From assembly GCA_041658565.1 (NCBI GenBank), contig JBAZZY010000007.1:42115-106114 (forward strand): a stretch of 64,000 nucleotides of DNA, read 5' to 3'. Shown piece after piece: positions 25,308-33,956 of this stretch. How positions within the stretch are numbered: position 1 is the first letter of the stretch; the number at the start of each line of letters is the position of its first letter. The DNA comes from Actinomycetota bacterium. Its GTDB lineage: Bacteria; Actinomycetota; AC-67. A model generated the notes under the pieces. That model made no database searches. It saw nothing but the letters and a program-made list of their open reading frames with translations, and was not told the origin of the DNA. Both the position numbers and the translations under genes were made by a program.

Positions 25308-26201
25308 CTACGGGTAGAAGATGCGAATCTTGGGGCAAAGGAACTTGTATCGGGACGGGTAGCGGCCTTTGCGGTCGGGCTTAGGGCACGTCCACGGGTA
25401 CAGCGCCTTCAAACCGAGCACATCGCCGAGAGCCGGAGTCATCACGTGCCTGAACCCTTCAGGACACTCTTCGTAATACTCTCCACTGGCATCCGCGGAG
25501 ATCCCGCCACGCATCGTCATCATGCAGTTGATCTGGTAGAAGAGGTCATTCAGGCCAAGCGTGTGTCCGAACTCGTGGAACACGACAGACCTAAGGTCCT
25601 GAATCCCGCCTTCTGCCTCGTGGATTCCCGTGAGGTTCAGCGGATAGGGCGGATACCACTTGGGCTCGGGCGTGCAGGAGTTGTCCTTCTGTTGACAGGG
25701 CGCGTCCTGCCAAGGGCCCGGCATGATCACGATCTCGAAACCTGTGATGTGGCCTGATGAATCCGCCCCGAGACTGGTCGTTGCGCCGGCAACCGTCCCA
25801 GGCGAGAACCCGACGACATTCTCGTTTTCGGCACCGACGACGGAGCCTGCGAGTTCGCCCCAGGACACCGGAGGTCGACTTGCGATCCCGCGGTAGTCGA
25901 AGTGCACGTGCGGGTTCCACAACTCCCATGTGGCGGCGGCCCCGCGGATGGCTGAGATCGCGTTCTCAGGCGTGATGAAAGGCGATCCGTAGGGCCAGAT
26001 GCGGTACGGAACGTTGATCAGCCCGGATGATCCGATCGGCCAATGGAAGGGAAGATTCGTGTCCCCCGTGTAGGACAGCTCGTAGTTGCGGCAGGTCCTG
26101 GGGCCCGGGCAGCTCCCGGCATGTGCGGGAACCACGGCTGCGAAACAGGCGACGGCGGCGAGCACAACGATGACTTTCTTCGCCGCCGTCGCCTTTTGCA
26201 T
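25308..26201 (-). CDS. Secreted metzincin-like zinc protease
   Basis: 297 residues with a signal peptide (VIVVLAAVACFAAVVPAHA). Zinc motif HEFGHTLGLND at about 209-219: HExxHxxGxxD, with Asp as third ligand as in snapalysin-type enzymes rather than His. CMMTMRGG downstream may supply the Met-turn. Several Cys suggest disulfides. The N-terminal half has LPFHWPIGSSG and AISAIRGAAATWE, which resemble the matrixin-type pre-catalytic segment. It follows 26213-26761 with an 11-nt gap, so they are co-transcribed. Confidence 0.82.
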   Translation of the reverse strand: MQKATAAKKVIVVLAAVACFAAVVPAHAGSCPGPRTCRNYELSYTGDTNLPFHWPIGSSGLINVPYRIWPYGSPFITPENAISAIRGAAATWELWNPHVHFDYRGIASRPPVSWGELAGSVVGAENENVVGFSPGTVAGATTSLGADSSGHITGFEIVIMPGPWQDAPCQQKDNSCTPEPKWYPPYPLNLTGIHEAEGGIQDLRSVVFHEFGHTLGLNDLFYQINCMMTMRGGISADASGEYYEECPEGFRHVMTPALGDVLGLKALYPWTCPKPDRKGRYPSRYKFLCPKIRIFYP

Positions 26202-26212
26202 AACGCCTCAGA

Positions 26213-26761
26213 TCATCCGCAGGGAGACGGTCTGGAGACACACATCGGCTGACGCAGCGGCCCCACGACCAGGTCGTAGCCGGTATCCACGAGCATCGGC
26301 TTGCTTGGGTCCACGACCGGAACGCACGTGCCGCCGACGTAGACGCAGGTTGTGGGCAGAGTGACGGTCAACTGCCCGCCCGGCTCCAGGCCGACCGGCT
26401 CTTGGAAGGTGGAATTTCCCCCGACCAGGACCTTGACGTCGAGCTTCAGGCCCGACGAAATGACGATGACGCCGGTATTGCCGATGTAGGTGCAACCCGG
26501 GGTACATGCCCACTCCTCGGCCATGACCCCTGCCGTGCTTTGGTCAATGTCCACCTTGACTACATAGGCAGTCTGTCCGACATCAACGCAAACGCCTACG
26601 GTGTAGTACTGAGCGTCCGAAAGGACCCCTACCTTGGCGACTCCCGCGGCATCTACGTAGGGCCAGCAACGTGAATCCATAGCGTTGGCGGCTGCCGGCA
26701 CCACGAGAGTGGAACCGGCGATCAGCGCCGACACGACCAGGGCTCGGTACGAAGTGCGCAT
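26213..26761 (-). CDS. Secreted protein of unknown function
   Basis: 182 residues with a signal peptide (LVVSALIAGSTLVVPAAANA). The mature part is a beta-rich, Cys-containing chain (CWPYVD, GVCVDVG, CTPGCTY, TTCVYVGGTCVP, MCVSRPSPCG) without a domain I know. GGGGGAT precedes ATG 26761. Encoded upstream of the zinc protease and perhaps its partner, inhibitor or substrate; that is a guess from position alone. Confidence 0.7.
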   Translation of the reverse strand: MRTSYRALVVSALIAGSTLVVPAAANAMDSRCWPYVDAAGVAKVGVLSDAQYYTVGVCVDVGQTAYVVKVDIDQSTAGVMAEEWACTPGCTYIGNTGVIVISSGLKLDVKVLVGGNSTFQEPVGLEPGGQLTVTLPTTCVYVGGTCVPVVDPSKPMLVDTGYDLVVGPLRQPMCVSRPSPCG

Positions 26762-26821
26762 GGTCCATCCCCCTTGGACAGGTCCGGTTTAACACACCGG
26801 ACAAAACGAAACAACACCGAA

Positions 26822-26894
26822 AATAGGGCGCGCGCGCGCGCGCTTGTCAATGGGTCGCGAGGTCTTGACAAATCGGACGCTGGAAGTGTTAAGT
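26822..26894. promoter_or_regulatory. Divergent promoter region with alternating CG tract
   Basis: Plus strand: TTGACA at 26865-26870 and TTAAGT at 26889-26894, 18 nt apart, reading toward the HTH gene. Minus strand: TTGACA at 26848-26843 followed by an alternating GC/CG tract (about 26827-26843) and then TATTTT, reading toward the secreted-protein operon. The uninterrupted CG alternation lies where the minus-strand spacer would be. Confidence 0.5.
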
Positions 26895-26935
26895 ACCACG
26901 CAACACAAACAGTGTTCGGATTCAACGGGGGAGCC

Positions 26936-27646
26936 ATGAGACCAGTTCCCATCGATGAGGTCTTTCAACAAGTTTCGGGTGAGGGAACTGCGGTCCGGTC
27001 TCCGGACTGGCACCGCATCGTGTCGGAGGGCCGCGTCGCGCGCGCGGCCGCCGACGGCGGGCACTGGCGGATCGGCGAACTCGCGATGCTGGTCGAGCGC
27101 CGCTACCGCGCAGGCACACTCAAGCGCTTCGCTGAGGAGATCGGTGAGTCCCTGGGGACAGTGAGGCGCCTGCGCTGGGTTGCGGCCGCCTACGACGGCG
27201 AAGCGCGAGCGCTTTTCCCCCAGTTGTCGCTGTCTCACTTCCAAGTCGTCGCTGCGCTCCCCGACCGCCTGATCTGGCTGGAGCGCGCGCAGCGCGGGTC
27301 ATGGAGCGTCGACCGCCTGACGGTCGAGGCACGCACCGCGAACGCGCAGCCGCTCGCCGTCGACCTGCGTATGCGCCGACCAGTCGAGTCCGCGCTGCGC
27401 TCGATCGCACGCCTGACGAACTCCGCCGACGACCGCGCGCTGTCCAGGGCCGCGCGCGCCGGTCTGAGTGAATCCGTCGACGAACTTGCGCGCGAGGTCG
27501 AACGACTGCGCGCGCGCATCGAAAAGGCCGAACGTCGTCGCCGTCGCCGTCGCACTGCCGGCAACGGCGGAGGGCGAGCCGGCAGACTCACCCTCGCGGA
27601 CGCACCGGCGGCGCGAACTACCGCCGCCGGACTTACGACCCCCTAG
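26936..27646 (+). CDS. HTH and coiled-coil DNA-binding protein
   Basis: 236 residues. A helix-turn-helix-like segment FAEEIGESLGTVRRLRWVAAAY (shown here by its first and last parts, about 67-88) is followed by LSLSHFQVVAALPDR and WSVDRLTVEAR, a layout reminiscent of ParB/KorB-type central HTH domains. A charged coiled coil (ELAREVERLRARIEKAE) ends in an Arg run and a disordered tail. ATG 26936 has a GGGGGAG site; upstream codons to 26774 overlap the promoter and are rejected. It is probably a transcriptional regulator, perhaps of the divergent secreted genes. Convergent stop codons overlap in CTAG with the next gene. Confidence 0.65.
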   Translation: MRPVPIDEVFQQVSGEGTAVRSPDWHRIVSEGRVARAAADGGHWRIGELAMLVERRYRAGTLKRFAEEIGESLGTVRRLRWVAAAYDGEARALFPQLSLSHFQVVAALPDRLIWLERAQRGSWSVDRLTVEARTANAQPLAVDLRMRRPVESALRSIARLTNSADDRALSRAARAGLSESVDELAREVERLRARIEKAERRRRRRRTAGNGGGRAGRLTLADAPAARTTAAGLTTP

Positions 27647-29463
27647 AGCGGCGTCGGCTCCGCCTGCGGCTCGGGAGGCGGCTTCGGCGAAGGGTACGGG
27701 ACCGGCCCTGCATCGCCGCATCCCTCGATCCGGTCCGGCTGCCCCATTCGGAACCCCATGCCGGTCCCACCGGCGACGGAATACGCGGCCGCCGACCGAT
27801 GGTTGTTCGACAGGTTCACGTCCGCAGGCGAACACAGGCGCGCATGCACGGTGGCATCCCCCACCGTCCCGGTGGCGTTCCAATCGAACGAGCGCCGCAC
27901 CGACTCACCTGGGGTCACCGCCACCTTCGCGAAGCCGATCATCTGAGTCGCTCCGTCCGACGGCGTCGTCGCCCAGACGACCAGACGCGCCAAAGTAGCC
28001 TTCGTCCCGAGGTTGGACACGGCCACTCCGACGGTTCGCTGCGTTCCCAGCGGAACCAGCGGACCCAGGTCGGTCTGCACCGGAACGCTTTGCACCGTCA
28101 ACCCGGTGATGGCCGGATCGGGCACAGGCAAGAACTCCAGTTCGGCATCAACGCCTCCCACGTCGGCGGCCTCCCGCACGACCACATCGTGTGCGGTTGC
28201 CTCGGTTCTTTGATCGTCGAACCACTCGGTGCGATAGCGACGCTTTCCGCCGCAGTCTGAGAACTTGACCTTGTAGATCCCGGGGGCGAGTCCGTAGATC
28301 GTGTAAGCGCCCTCGTCCCACGTATACCCCGAGCCACCCCACGCTCCGGTGCGCGCGTCGTGCGCCTCGACGCAAACCGACTCAGCCGGCCATCCCTGCG
28401 GATCGGTCACGGTCCCGCGGATCATCCCGGCAATGGTCAAGACCGCATCGATCCCAGGCACCTCTTCACCCTGCGTCACCCGTACCGGATCGGCCTGATC
28501 CACATCCGGCTTATCGTCGTACCACTCGGGGATGTGCTCCCCCACCCCGCGACCGGGCACCACAACGTCGGGGCTGTAATCGCTTCCTTCCTGGGGGGGT
28601 AGGACGCGGGCGAAGCAGTCAGAGAAATGAACCTTGAACTGCCCCGACTGAAGGCCACCCGCCGAGTAGCTTCCGTCCTCGGCCGTTGACGCCCATGCCG
28701 TCCAGCTTCCGTCATCGTCCACGACCTCGACGCAGACCCCCTCGATCGGATCGCCGCGCGTGTCGGTGACCGTACCGCTGATCGTGCCCCCCTCAGCCAG
28801 AACCGCATTGACGTCGGCAACCTTGTCTCCCTCGGAGACCTCCACCAGGTCGGCGGACTCGAAGTCCGGCTTGTCGTCGTACCACTCCTCCAGGAATCGA
28901 CCGGACCCACCACAGTTGTGGAAGTGGATCCCGTACGCGCCGGGGGGGAGCCCCCCGACGGCATAGGTCCCGTCGCTTTGAGTCTCCGTCGCACCGAACC
29001 ACTCTCCGCTCGCGTCGACGGCGGTGACGCAGATGCCCTCGATCGGGTCCTCAATGCCGTCGGTGACCGTGCCGCTGATCATGCCCACCGTGGACACGAT
29101 CGCATTCACGCCTGCAACCTCTTCGCCTTCGGAAACCTCTACCGCGTCCGCCGACTCGAAGTCCGGCTTATCGTCAAACCACTCGGCCAGGAAGCGAACG
29201 GGCCAGCCGCAGTCGTGAAAATGGATCCTGTACGTCCCGGCAGGAACATTCAGTGAATATGTCCCCGACTCGTCGGTGGATCCGTCGACGAGGTACTCGT
29301 ACTCCTCGGCGTACGCTTCGACGCAGACCTCGGCCAGCGGAACCCCGTCCGCATCGGTTACAACCCCGCTCACAACACCTCTGCCGACCGCGGACGCAGG
29401 AGCCGTCACCGACAAAGCCATCGCAACGAGCGTCACCGCAATCCACGCGCGAGTCGCCCTCAT
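27643..29463 (-). CDS. Secreted multi-repeat carboxypeptidase-regulatory-like / CARDB protein
   Basis: 606 residues. Signal peptide (AWIAVTLVAMALSVTAPASA), then four tandem beta-sandwich units (about 31-127, 128-226, 227-345, 346-445). Each has the pattern SGTVTD...GVCVEA...DGTY...GLPPG.YKIHF.DCG...EWYDDKPD...V.EGEEV.GVNAVL, resembling CarboxypepD_reg or SdrD-B domains but with extra conserved Cys and the EWYDDKPDFESAD extension. A CARDB-like domain (about 450-560) and a Pro-rich tail follow. ATG 29463 is preferred over 29469 because GGGAGG lies 8 nt before it. Probably an extracellular adhesin or scaffold. Confidence 0.8.
   Translation of the reverse strand: MRATRAWIAVTLVAMALSVTAPASAVGRGVVSGVVTDADGVPLAEVCVEAYAEEYEYLVDGSTDESGTYSLNVPAGTYRIHFHDCGWPVRFLAEWFDDKPDFESADAVEVSEGEEVAGVNAIVSTVGMISGTVTDGIEDPIEGICVTAVDASGEWFGATETQSDGTYAVGGLPPGAYGIHFHNCGGSGRFLEEWYDDKPDFESADLVEVSEGDKVADVNAVLAEGGTISGTVTDTRGDPIEGVCVEVVDDDGSWTAWASTAEDGSYSAGGLQSGQFKVHFSDCFARVLPPQEGSDYSPDVVVPGRGVGEHIPEWYDDKPDVDQADPVRVTQGEEVPGIDAVLTIAGMIRGTVTDPQGWPAESVCVEAHDARTGAWGGSGYTWDEGAYTIYGLAPGIYKVKFSDCGGKRRYRTEWFDDQRTEATAHDVVVREAADVGGVDAELEFLPVPDPAITGLTVQSVPVQTDLGPLVPLGTQRTVGVAVSNLGTKATLARLVVWATTPSDGATQMIGFAKVAVTPGESVRRSFDWNATGTVGDATVHARLCSPADVNLSNNHRSAAAYSVAGGTGMGFRMGQPDRIEGCGDAGPVPYPSPKPPPEPQAEPTPL
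28129..29373 (-). repeat. Four tandem ~100-residue protein repeats
   Basis: Coding repeat units inside the secreted CARDB protein. Each encodes the EWxDDKPDxExAD segment and a Cys-Gly pair. Unit 3 has a longer loop (about 20 extra residues around LPPQEGSDYSPDV). Confidence 0.75.
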
Positions 29464-29522
29464 TCCCATCGCCTCCCGTCGTCCGGCGTTCGATCCGCCG
29501 CCCATTCTGCATGGTTTCGTCC

Positions 29523-29537
29523 GATACGACGCGTATC
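29523..29537. promoter_or_regulatory. Perfect palindrome in the divergent 29464-29720 region
   Basis: GATACG and CGTATC separated by ACG. It lies between the secreted repeat protein gene and the GH31 gene and is a candidate operator for one or both. The rest of this 257-bp intergenic region shows no gene. Confidence 0.35.
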
Positions 29538-29720
29538 CCTGCCCAGAAGTTCGCTGTTTCCTTACCGACTCCGTTCCTCGCCCGCAGCCGCTTTGCCACG
29601 AGCGGTCGTCTCCGTTTCCGCCTGACGCTCGCTCGCAGCAGGGACGGAGGCGTCCAAGGGAGAACACTGTCCCGACGTCGCCGCATGGTCCGGCGTCGCA
29701 AGACCCGGCAGGAGGACACA

Positions 29721-32237
29721 ATGGCGAAACAACGCGCGCGCGCGGCTGCACTGGCCTTGCTGATGGCGATGACATCCGGGCTCGCGCCGGCGCGCGCGCA
29801 AACGACCGTCGGCTGGGAATTCACAGCCTCGCCTTTTCGCCTGACGTATCTCGCTCCGGGCGGAGACCCAGTCACCGCGCAGGCTCCGGGGGATGCCGGG
29901 CCGGGAACGCGGATGAGCTACCGGCTGGGCGACGGCTCGATGCACTCGCTTACCAACCTCGTCGGCACTTCCTCCGACGGAGCGACCACCGAGTACGCCG
30001 TTGCCACCGATGAGCCCGGACGCACTGCCTCGGTGCGACTCACGCCGACATCTCGCGGCCTCAGCGTCGCGTGGAGCCTTTCGCCGTCCGATGACGTAAC
30101 TGCCGTCTTCGAGGCGCTCACGTCCGGGCCCAGCGAGCACTTCTTGGGGTCGGGCGCGCGCGCGAACTTCGTCGACCTGCGCGGCAAGGTAGTCCCGCTG
30201 AAGGTCGGCTTCACGCCGAGCTACTTCGCCGGCACATGCAACCAAAGCGGAGTCCCGGTCCCGTTCTTCTTCTCCTCGGCCGGATACGGCATCCGTCTCG
30301 ACACGACGAATCCGGGCCGCCTGGCGTTTGCGGGCGCCGCCGACGCTCCGGTGATTCCGCCGTGCCACAACGAACCCGATCCGTGCCCAATCGCGTCTCT
30401 TCTGCCGGACCGAACTCAAGCGTGCGTCAAGGCGTCTTCGCTGTCCTACGAGGTATACGCCGGCACACCCGCGGCGATGCTCGACTCCTACACCGCCGCG
30501 ACCGGGCGCCCTCTGCTGCCTCCGCCCGCCGAGTTCGGCCTCATGAAATGGCGCGATGCGGTCTCGAGTTCGGCGGAAGTGCTGGACGACGTGACTCGCC
30601 TGCAATCTGAAGGAATCCCCATCACCTCGGTCCTCCTCGACAATCCCTGGGAGCGCAACGGGTGCGTCGGATCCCTCATCCCGGACGCGAAGTTCGACGA
30701 TTTCGCAGCCATGATCGACGCGGTACACGCCGCCGGCGTCCGCTTCATGCTGTGGGTCGCGCCGTTCGTCCAACAAGGCTGCGTCGATGACGTCGGATAT
30801 CCCGACGGCTCCTTCGTCGAGGGAAGAAGCCAGACCGAAGTTCCTTCGCCCTTCGACCAACTGCCGTTCGTCCCCGTTCCGCCCCGCGATATCGACTTCA
30901 CGAATCCGGCGACGCTGGATTGGTACAAGCAGAAGCTCCGCGCCGTATTCGCGCTGGGCGTCGACGGCGTGAAGGCGGATCGCGCCGACGAAACCGACTT
31001 CGAGGATTCCACCTTCGCGGCAGGACCGGGCGCGAGCATCCACAACACCTACCCCGTGCTGTTCGCGCGCGCGGTGGCCGACGTCCTTCGTGAGTTCCGA
31101 GGCGACGACTACACCCTGATGCTGCGAGCCGGTTTCGCCGGCTCGCAGAGCGAAACCTACGGAATCTGGGCCGCGGATCAGATCTCATCGGAGGATGGCC
31201 TCCGTCAGGCGATCCGCATGGCCCAAACGAGCGGTGCCAGTGGATTCCCCATCTGGGGATCCGACGTCGGCGGCTACAGCGGACACGTCTCCGATCTCGC
31301 ACTGGGATCAACCCCGGCCTCTACCGCGAAAGTGGTTCCAAGCGCCGAGCTGTTCATTCGCTGGGCGCAGCTCGGAGCCGTCTCGCCGATATTCGAAATC
31401 GGCGGAGGTGGACGGCACGCGGAGTTCTGGAACTACGGACCGCAGACGGTAGCCCTGTTCCGCAAGTTCGCGACCCTTCATTACGAGTTGTTCCCCTACC
31501 TCTACGAGCGCGCGCGCCGCGCGGCCGCGACCGGTGAGCCGATCCTGCGACCGCTCGGTTTCGACTTCCCCGGCGACGAACTCGCCTGGCAACACGACCT
31601 CCAACTCATGGTCGGGCCCGACATCCTCGCGGCCCCGGTCGCGCTCGCCGGCGAAGCGTCGGACACAACGGCCGGTGGGTCACACTCGGCCGTGTACCTG
31701 CCGGAAGGCGCCTCGTGGTGGAACCTCTACGGAGGCATCGAAGCACCCGGCGGATCAATGTCGATCGAACCTCAGCCCACAAGTCGCTTCCCACTGTTCA
31801 TCCGCCGCGGCGCCGCGATCCCGTTCAACCTCCGCAACCCGGATGTATGGACAGAACCTTGGCGACCGGCCGACCTGCATCGTGAAGGTCGCGCCGGATG
31901 GCTATGGGTTCCCGGCATCGCCCCGACCCGATCATCGGCTACCGAGGCGGGAGTGATCTCAGGCGCGCGCGACGGCCGCGACCTCCTCGTGACGCTGGAA
32001 GGAGCACCGCGCGAGGCGCAAGTGTTGATCGCCGGAGTGGCGAAACCAGACCGTGTCGTCATCGACGACGTCGACGTTGCCGGCGCCCCAAGCGGCGCTG
32101 CGCTCAGAAGCGCGCAGACCGGCTGGACGTACACCAACGGTGAGTTCGGGGGAATCGTGTTGAAACTCGCCCCTCACAGCGGAACGACGCAGATTCGACT
32201 CACCCTTCCTGCGCCGGACGCGAATGGCCCAGCGTAA
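29721..32237 (+). CDS. Secreted glycoside hydrolase family 31 enzyme
   Basis: 838 residues. Signal peptide (AALALLMAMTSGLAPARA), N-terminal beta domain, then the (beta/alpha)8 barrel with ITSVLLDNPWERN, the nucleophile region GVDGVKADRADETDF (Asp about 420), GIWAADQISSEDG (likely acid/base Asp about 486) and FPIWGSDVGGYSG, plus C-terminal beta domains. GH31 includes alpha-glucosidases, alpha-xylosidases and sulfoquinovosidases; the substrate is not certain. ATG 29721 has a GGAGGA site; longer upstream reading is antisense. Its TAA lies inside the likely -10 region of the next gene. Confidence 0.9.
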   Translation: MAKQRARAAALALLMAMTSGLAPARAQTTVGWEFTASPFRLTYLAPGGDPVTAQAPGDAGPGTRMSYRLGDGSMHSLTNLVGTSSDGATTEYAVATDEPGRTASVRLTPTSRGLSVAWSLSPSDDVTAVFEALTSGPSEHFLGSGARANFVDLRGKVVPLKVGFTPSYFAGTCNQSGVPVPFFFSSAGYGIRLDTTNPGRLAFAGAADAPVIPPCHNEPDPCPIASLLPDRTQACVKASSLSYEVYAGTPAAMLDSYTAATGRPLLPPPAEFGLMKWRDAVSSSAEVLDDVTRLQSEGIPITSVLLDNPWERNGCVGSLIPDAKFDDFAAMIDAVHAAGVRFMLWVAPFVQQGCVDDVGYPDGSFVEGRSQTEVPSPFDQLPFVPVPPRDIDFTNPATLDWYKQKLRAVFALGVDGVKADRADETDFEDSTFAAGPGASIHNTYPVLFARAVADVLREFRGDDYTLMLRAGFAGSQSETYGIWAADQISSEDGLRQAIRMAQTSGASGFPIWGSDVGGYSGHVSDLALGSTPASTAKVVPSAELFIRWAQLGAVSPIFEIGGGGRHAEFWNYGPQTVALFRKFATLHYELFPYLYERARRAAATGEPILRPLGFDFPGDELAWQHDLQLMVGPDILAAPVALAGEASDTTAGGSHSAVYLPEGASWWNLYGGIEAPGGSMSIEPQPTSRFPLFIRRGAAIPFNLRNPDVWTEPWRPADLHREGRAGWLWVPGIAPTRSSATEAGVISGARDGRDLLVTLEGAPREAQVLIAGVAKPDRVVIDDVDVAGAPSGAALRSAQTGWTYTNGEFGGIVLKLAPHSGTTQIRLTLPAPDANGPA

Positions 32238-32247
32238 TATTCCGCCC

Positions 32248-33042
32248 ATGGGACTTCTCAACGGACGCAATGCGATCGTCACCGGCGGCGGCTCCGGCAT
32301 CGGTCGCGCAACCTGCGCGCGCATGGCCGAAGAGGGCGCGCGCGTCACCGTGCTCGACATCGACGCTAAGGCCGCCTCGACGGTCGCCGACGAGATCGGA
32401 GGGCTCTCCGTCGCCGCAGACGTAACCAACCCGCGCGCGCTGGCTGCGGCAATCGAGGATGCGGCCTACACGATGGGCGGGCTGCACGTGATGTTCAACA
32501 ACGCCGGCGCTGGGATGCTGTCGCCGCTGCACGACTACCCCTTCGAAGAATGGGACCGGCTCGTACGCCTCAACCTGTCTGCGGTGTTCTACGGAATGCG
32601 CACCGCCATTCCCCTTATGCGACCGTCCGGTGGCGCCATCGTGAACATGTCGTCGGTTAGCGGAACGCGACCGGCCGCCGGCGAAGCGCCGTACTCAGCA
32701 TCGAAGGCCGGCGTCATCGCGCTGACACGCAGCGCCGCAATCGAGAACGGGCCGGCAATCCGCGTCAACGCCGTCTCGCCCGGATGGATTCGCACCGGCC
32801 TGACGGCGCCCCTTGAGCAGTTCCCCGACGTCGTCGAGGGGATCGTTCACAAGACACCAATGGCGCGTGTCGGGGACCCGGAAGATGTCGCGGACGTCGT
32901 GACGTTCCTGTGCTCGGATCGCGCGCGCTTCATCACCGGACAGAACATCGTCGTGGACGGAGGCATGACGCTGCACGGGGGCGCCGTCGACGGGATGCTC
33001 GACTACTTGCTCGCGCTCTCCGAACCGCCGCCGCCGCAGTAA
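32248..33042 (+). CDS. Short-chain dehydrogenase/reductase (SDR)
   Basis: 264 residues. TGGGSGIGRAT, NNAGAG, and active-site Ser and Tyr-Lys in VNMSSVSG and APYSASKAG; C-terminal ITGQNIVVDGGM is typical of classical SDRs. ATG 32248 (MGLLNGRNAIVTGG) matches family starts, and a TAATAT box ends 8 nt upstream, suggesting leaderless initiation; ATG 32224 would overlap the GH31 gene. Ends directly against a convergent second SDR gene (33042/33043). Substrate unknown. Confidence 0.88.
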   Translation: MGLLNGRNAIVTGGGSGIGRATCARMAEEGARVTVLDIDAKAASTVADEIGGLSVAADVTNPRALAAAIEDAAYTMGGLHVMFNNAGAGMLSPLHDYPFEEWDRLVRLNLSAVFYGMRTAIPLMRPSGGAIVNMSSVSGTRPAAGEAPYSASKAGVIALTRSAAIENGPAIRVNAVSPGWIRTGLTAPLEQFPDVVEGIVHKTPMARVGDPEDVADVVTFLCSDRARFITGQNIVVDGGMTLHGGAVDGMLDYLLALSEPPPPQ

Positions 33043-33816
33043 TCAGCCGCGCGCTTTCCGGTAGTCGGCCCTGACGCTCGCGCGATACAACGGCGGCGCG
33101 AGCGCCTTGAACAACAGGACCGCGCGATACCACGCAGGAACGAAGACTTCCGCCTGCTCGCGCTCGACGGCACGGATGACCGCCCGAGTAACCCGCGCCG
33201 GCGGCACCGGTTTGGGGAACTTCCGTACGTAAGGATGACCGCGGGCTTCGAAGAAGCTTGTCGCGACCGGGCCCGGGTTCACCGTCGACACGCGGATTCC
33301 GCACGGAGCCAGTTCGGCCGCAAGGGCCTCACTGAATCCGGTCACGGCAAACTTCGACGCGCAGTACCCTCCTTCGCGAGGCACCGCGATGAACCCCGCC
33401 ATCGAGCAAACGTTGACCACGTGTCCGCTGCCGCGCGCGATCATGTCGGGCAGCACGGCCTTGGTCGTGTACAAGGTCCCGAGGTAGTTCACGCGAAGCA
33501 TGCCCTCGAGATTCTCGACCGCGTCATCCGCGATGCTGCCGTAGGTCGCGTACCCGGCGTTGTTGACCAAGATGTCGGCGGGGCCGAGTTCGCGGCGCAA
33601 AGCCTCGATCGCCGCTTCGACCGACCCTCGATCTGCGACGTCGGCCACCGCGATTGCGCCGGATCCGCCACAAGACGCGAGCACGCGCTCGAGGTCGTCC
33701 TTCGCGCGCGCCACCAAACCAACGCGCGCACCGCGCGCGACCGCCGCGCGCGCCAGATCCTCTCCGATGCCCCTCGATGCCCCCGTGATGATCGCGACTT
33801 TCCCGCTCCAGCGCAT
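33043..33816 (-). CDS. Short-chain dehydrogenase/reductase (SDR)
   Basis: 257 residues. TGASRGIGED, NNAGYATYG, catalytic Ser in VNVCSMAGF, Tyr-Lys in GGYCASKFAV, and a C-terminal extension (residues 215-257) with a hydrophobic, amphipathic stretch (YRAVLLFKALAPPLYRA), as in membrane-associated SDRs acting on lipids. ATG 33816 has GAGGAGGT 5 nt upstream, so the in-frame extension to 33879 is rejected. Convergent with the SDR at 32248 with no gap. Confidence 0.88.
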   Translation of the reverse strand: MRWSGKVAIITGASRGIGEDLARAAVARGARVGLVARAKDDLERVLASCGGSGAIAVADVADRGSVEAAIEALRRELGPADILVNNAGYATYGSIADDAVENLEGMLRVNYLGTLYTTKAVLPDMIARGSGHVVNVCSMAGFIAVPREGGYCASKFAVTGFSEALAAELAPCGIRVSTVNPGPVATSFFEARGHPYVRKFPKPVPPARVTRAVIRAVEREQAEVFVPAWYRAVLLFKALAPPLYRASVRADYRKARG

Positions 33817-33956
33817 CGACGACCTCCTCGTTCTCTGCGTTGACGGCATTCCGCTCGCGCGAGGCACAGTGTCGCACAACGCCGAGCGATCCCTGAATGC
33901 GGACGGCAGGACACAGCACCCCCACCGTCGAAGAACCGAGCGAACAGGGAGGGCTT

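Noticed and set aside
29562..31043. 493-residue minus-strand frame opposite the GH31 gene
   Set aside because: Antisense to a complete GH31 protein with signal peptide and catalytic motifs.
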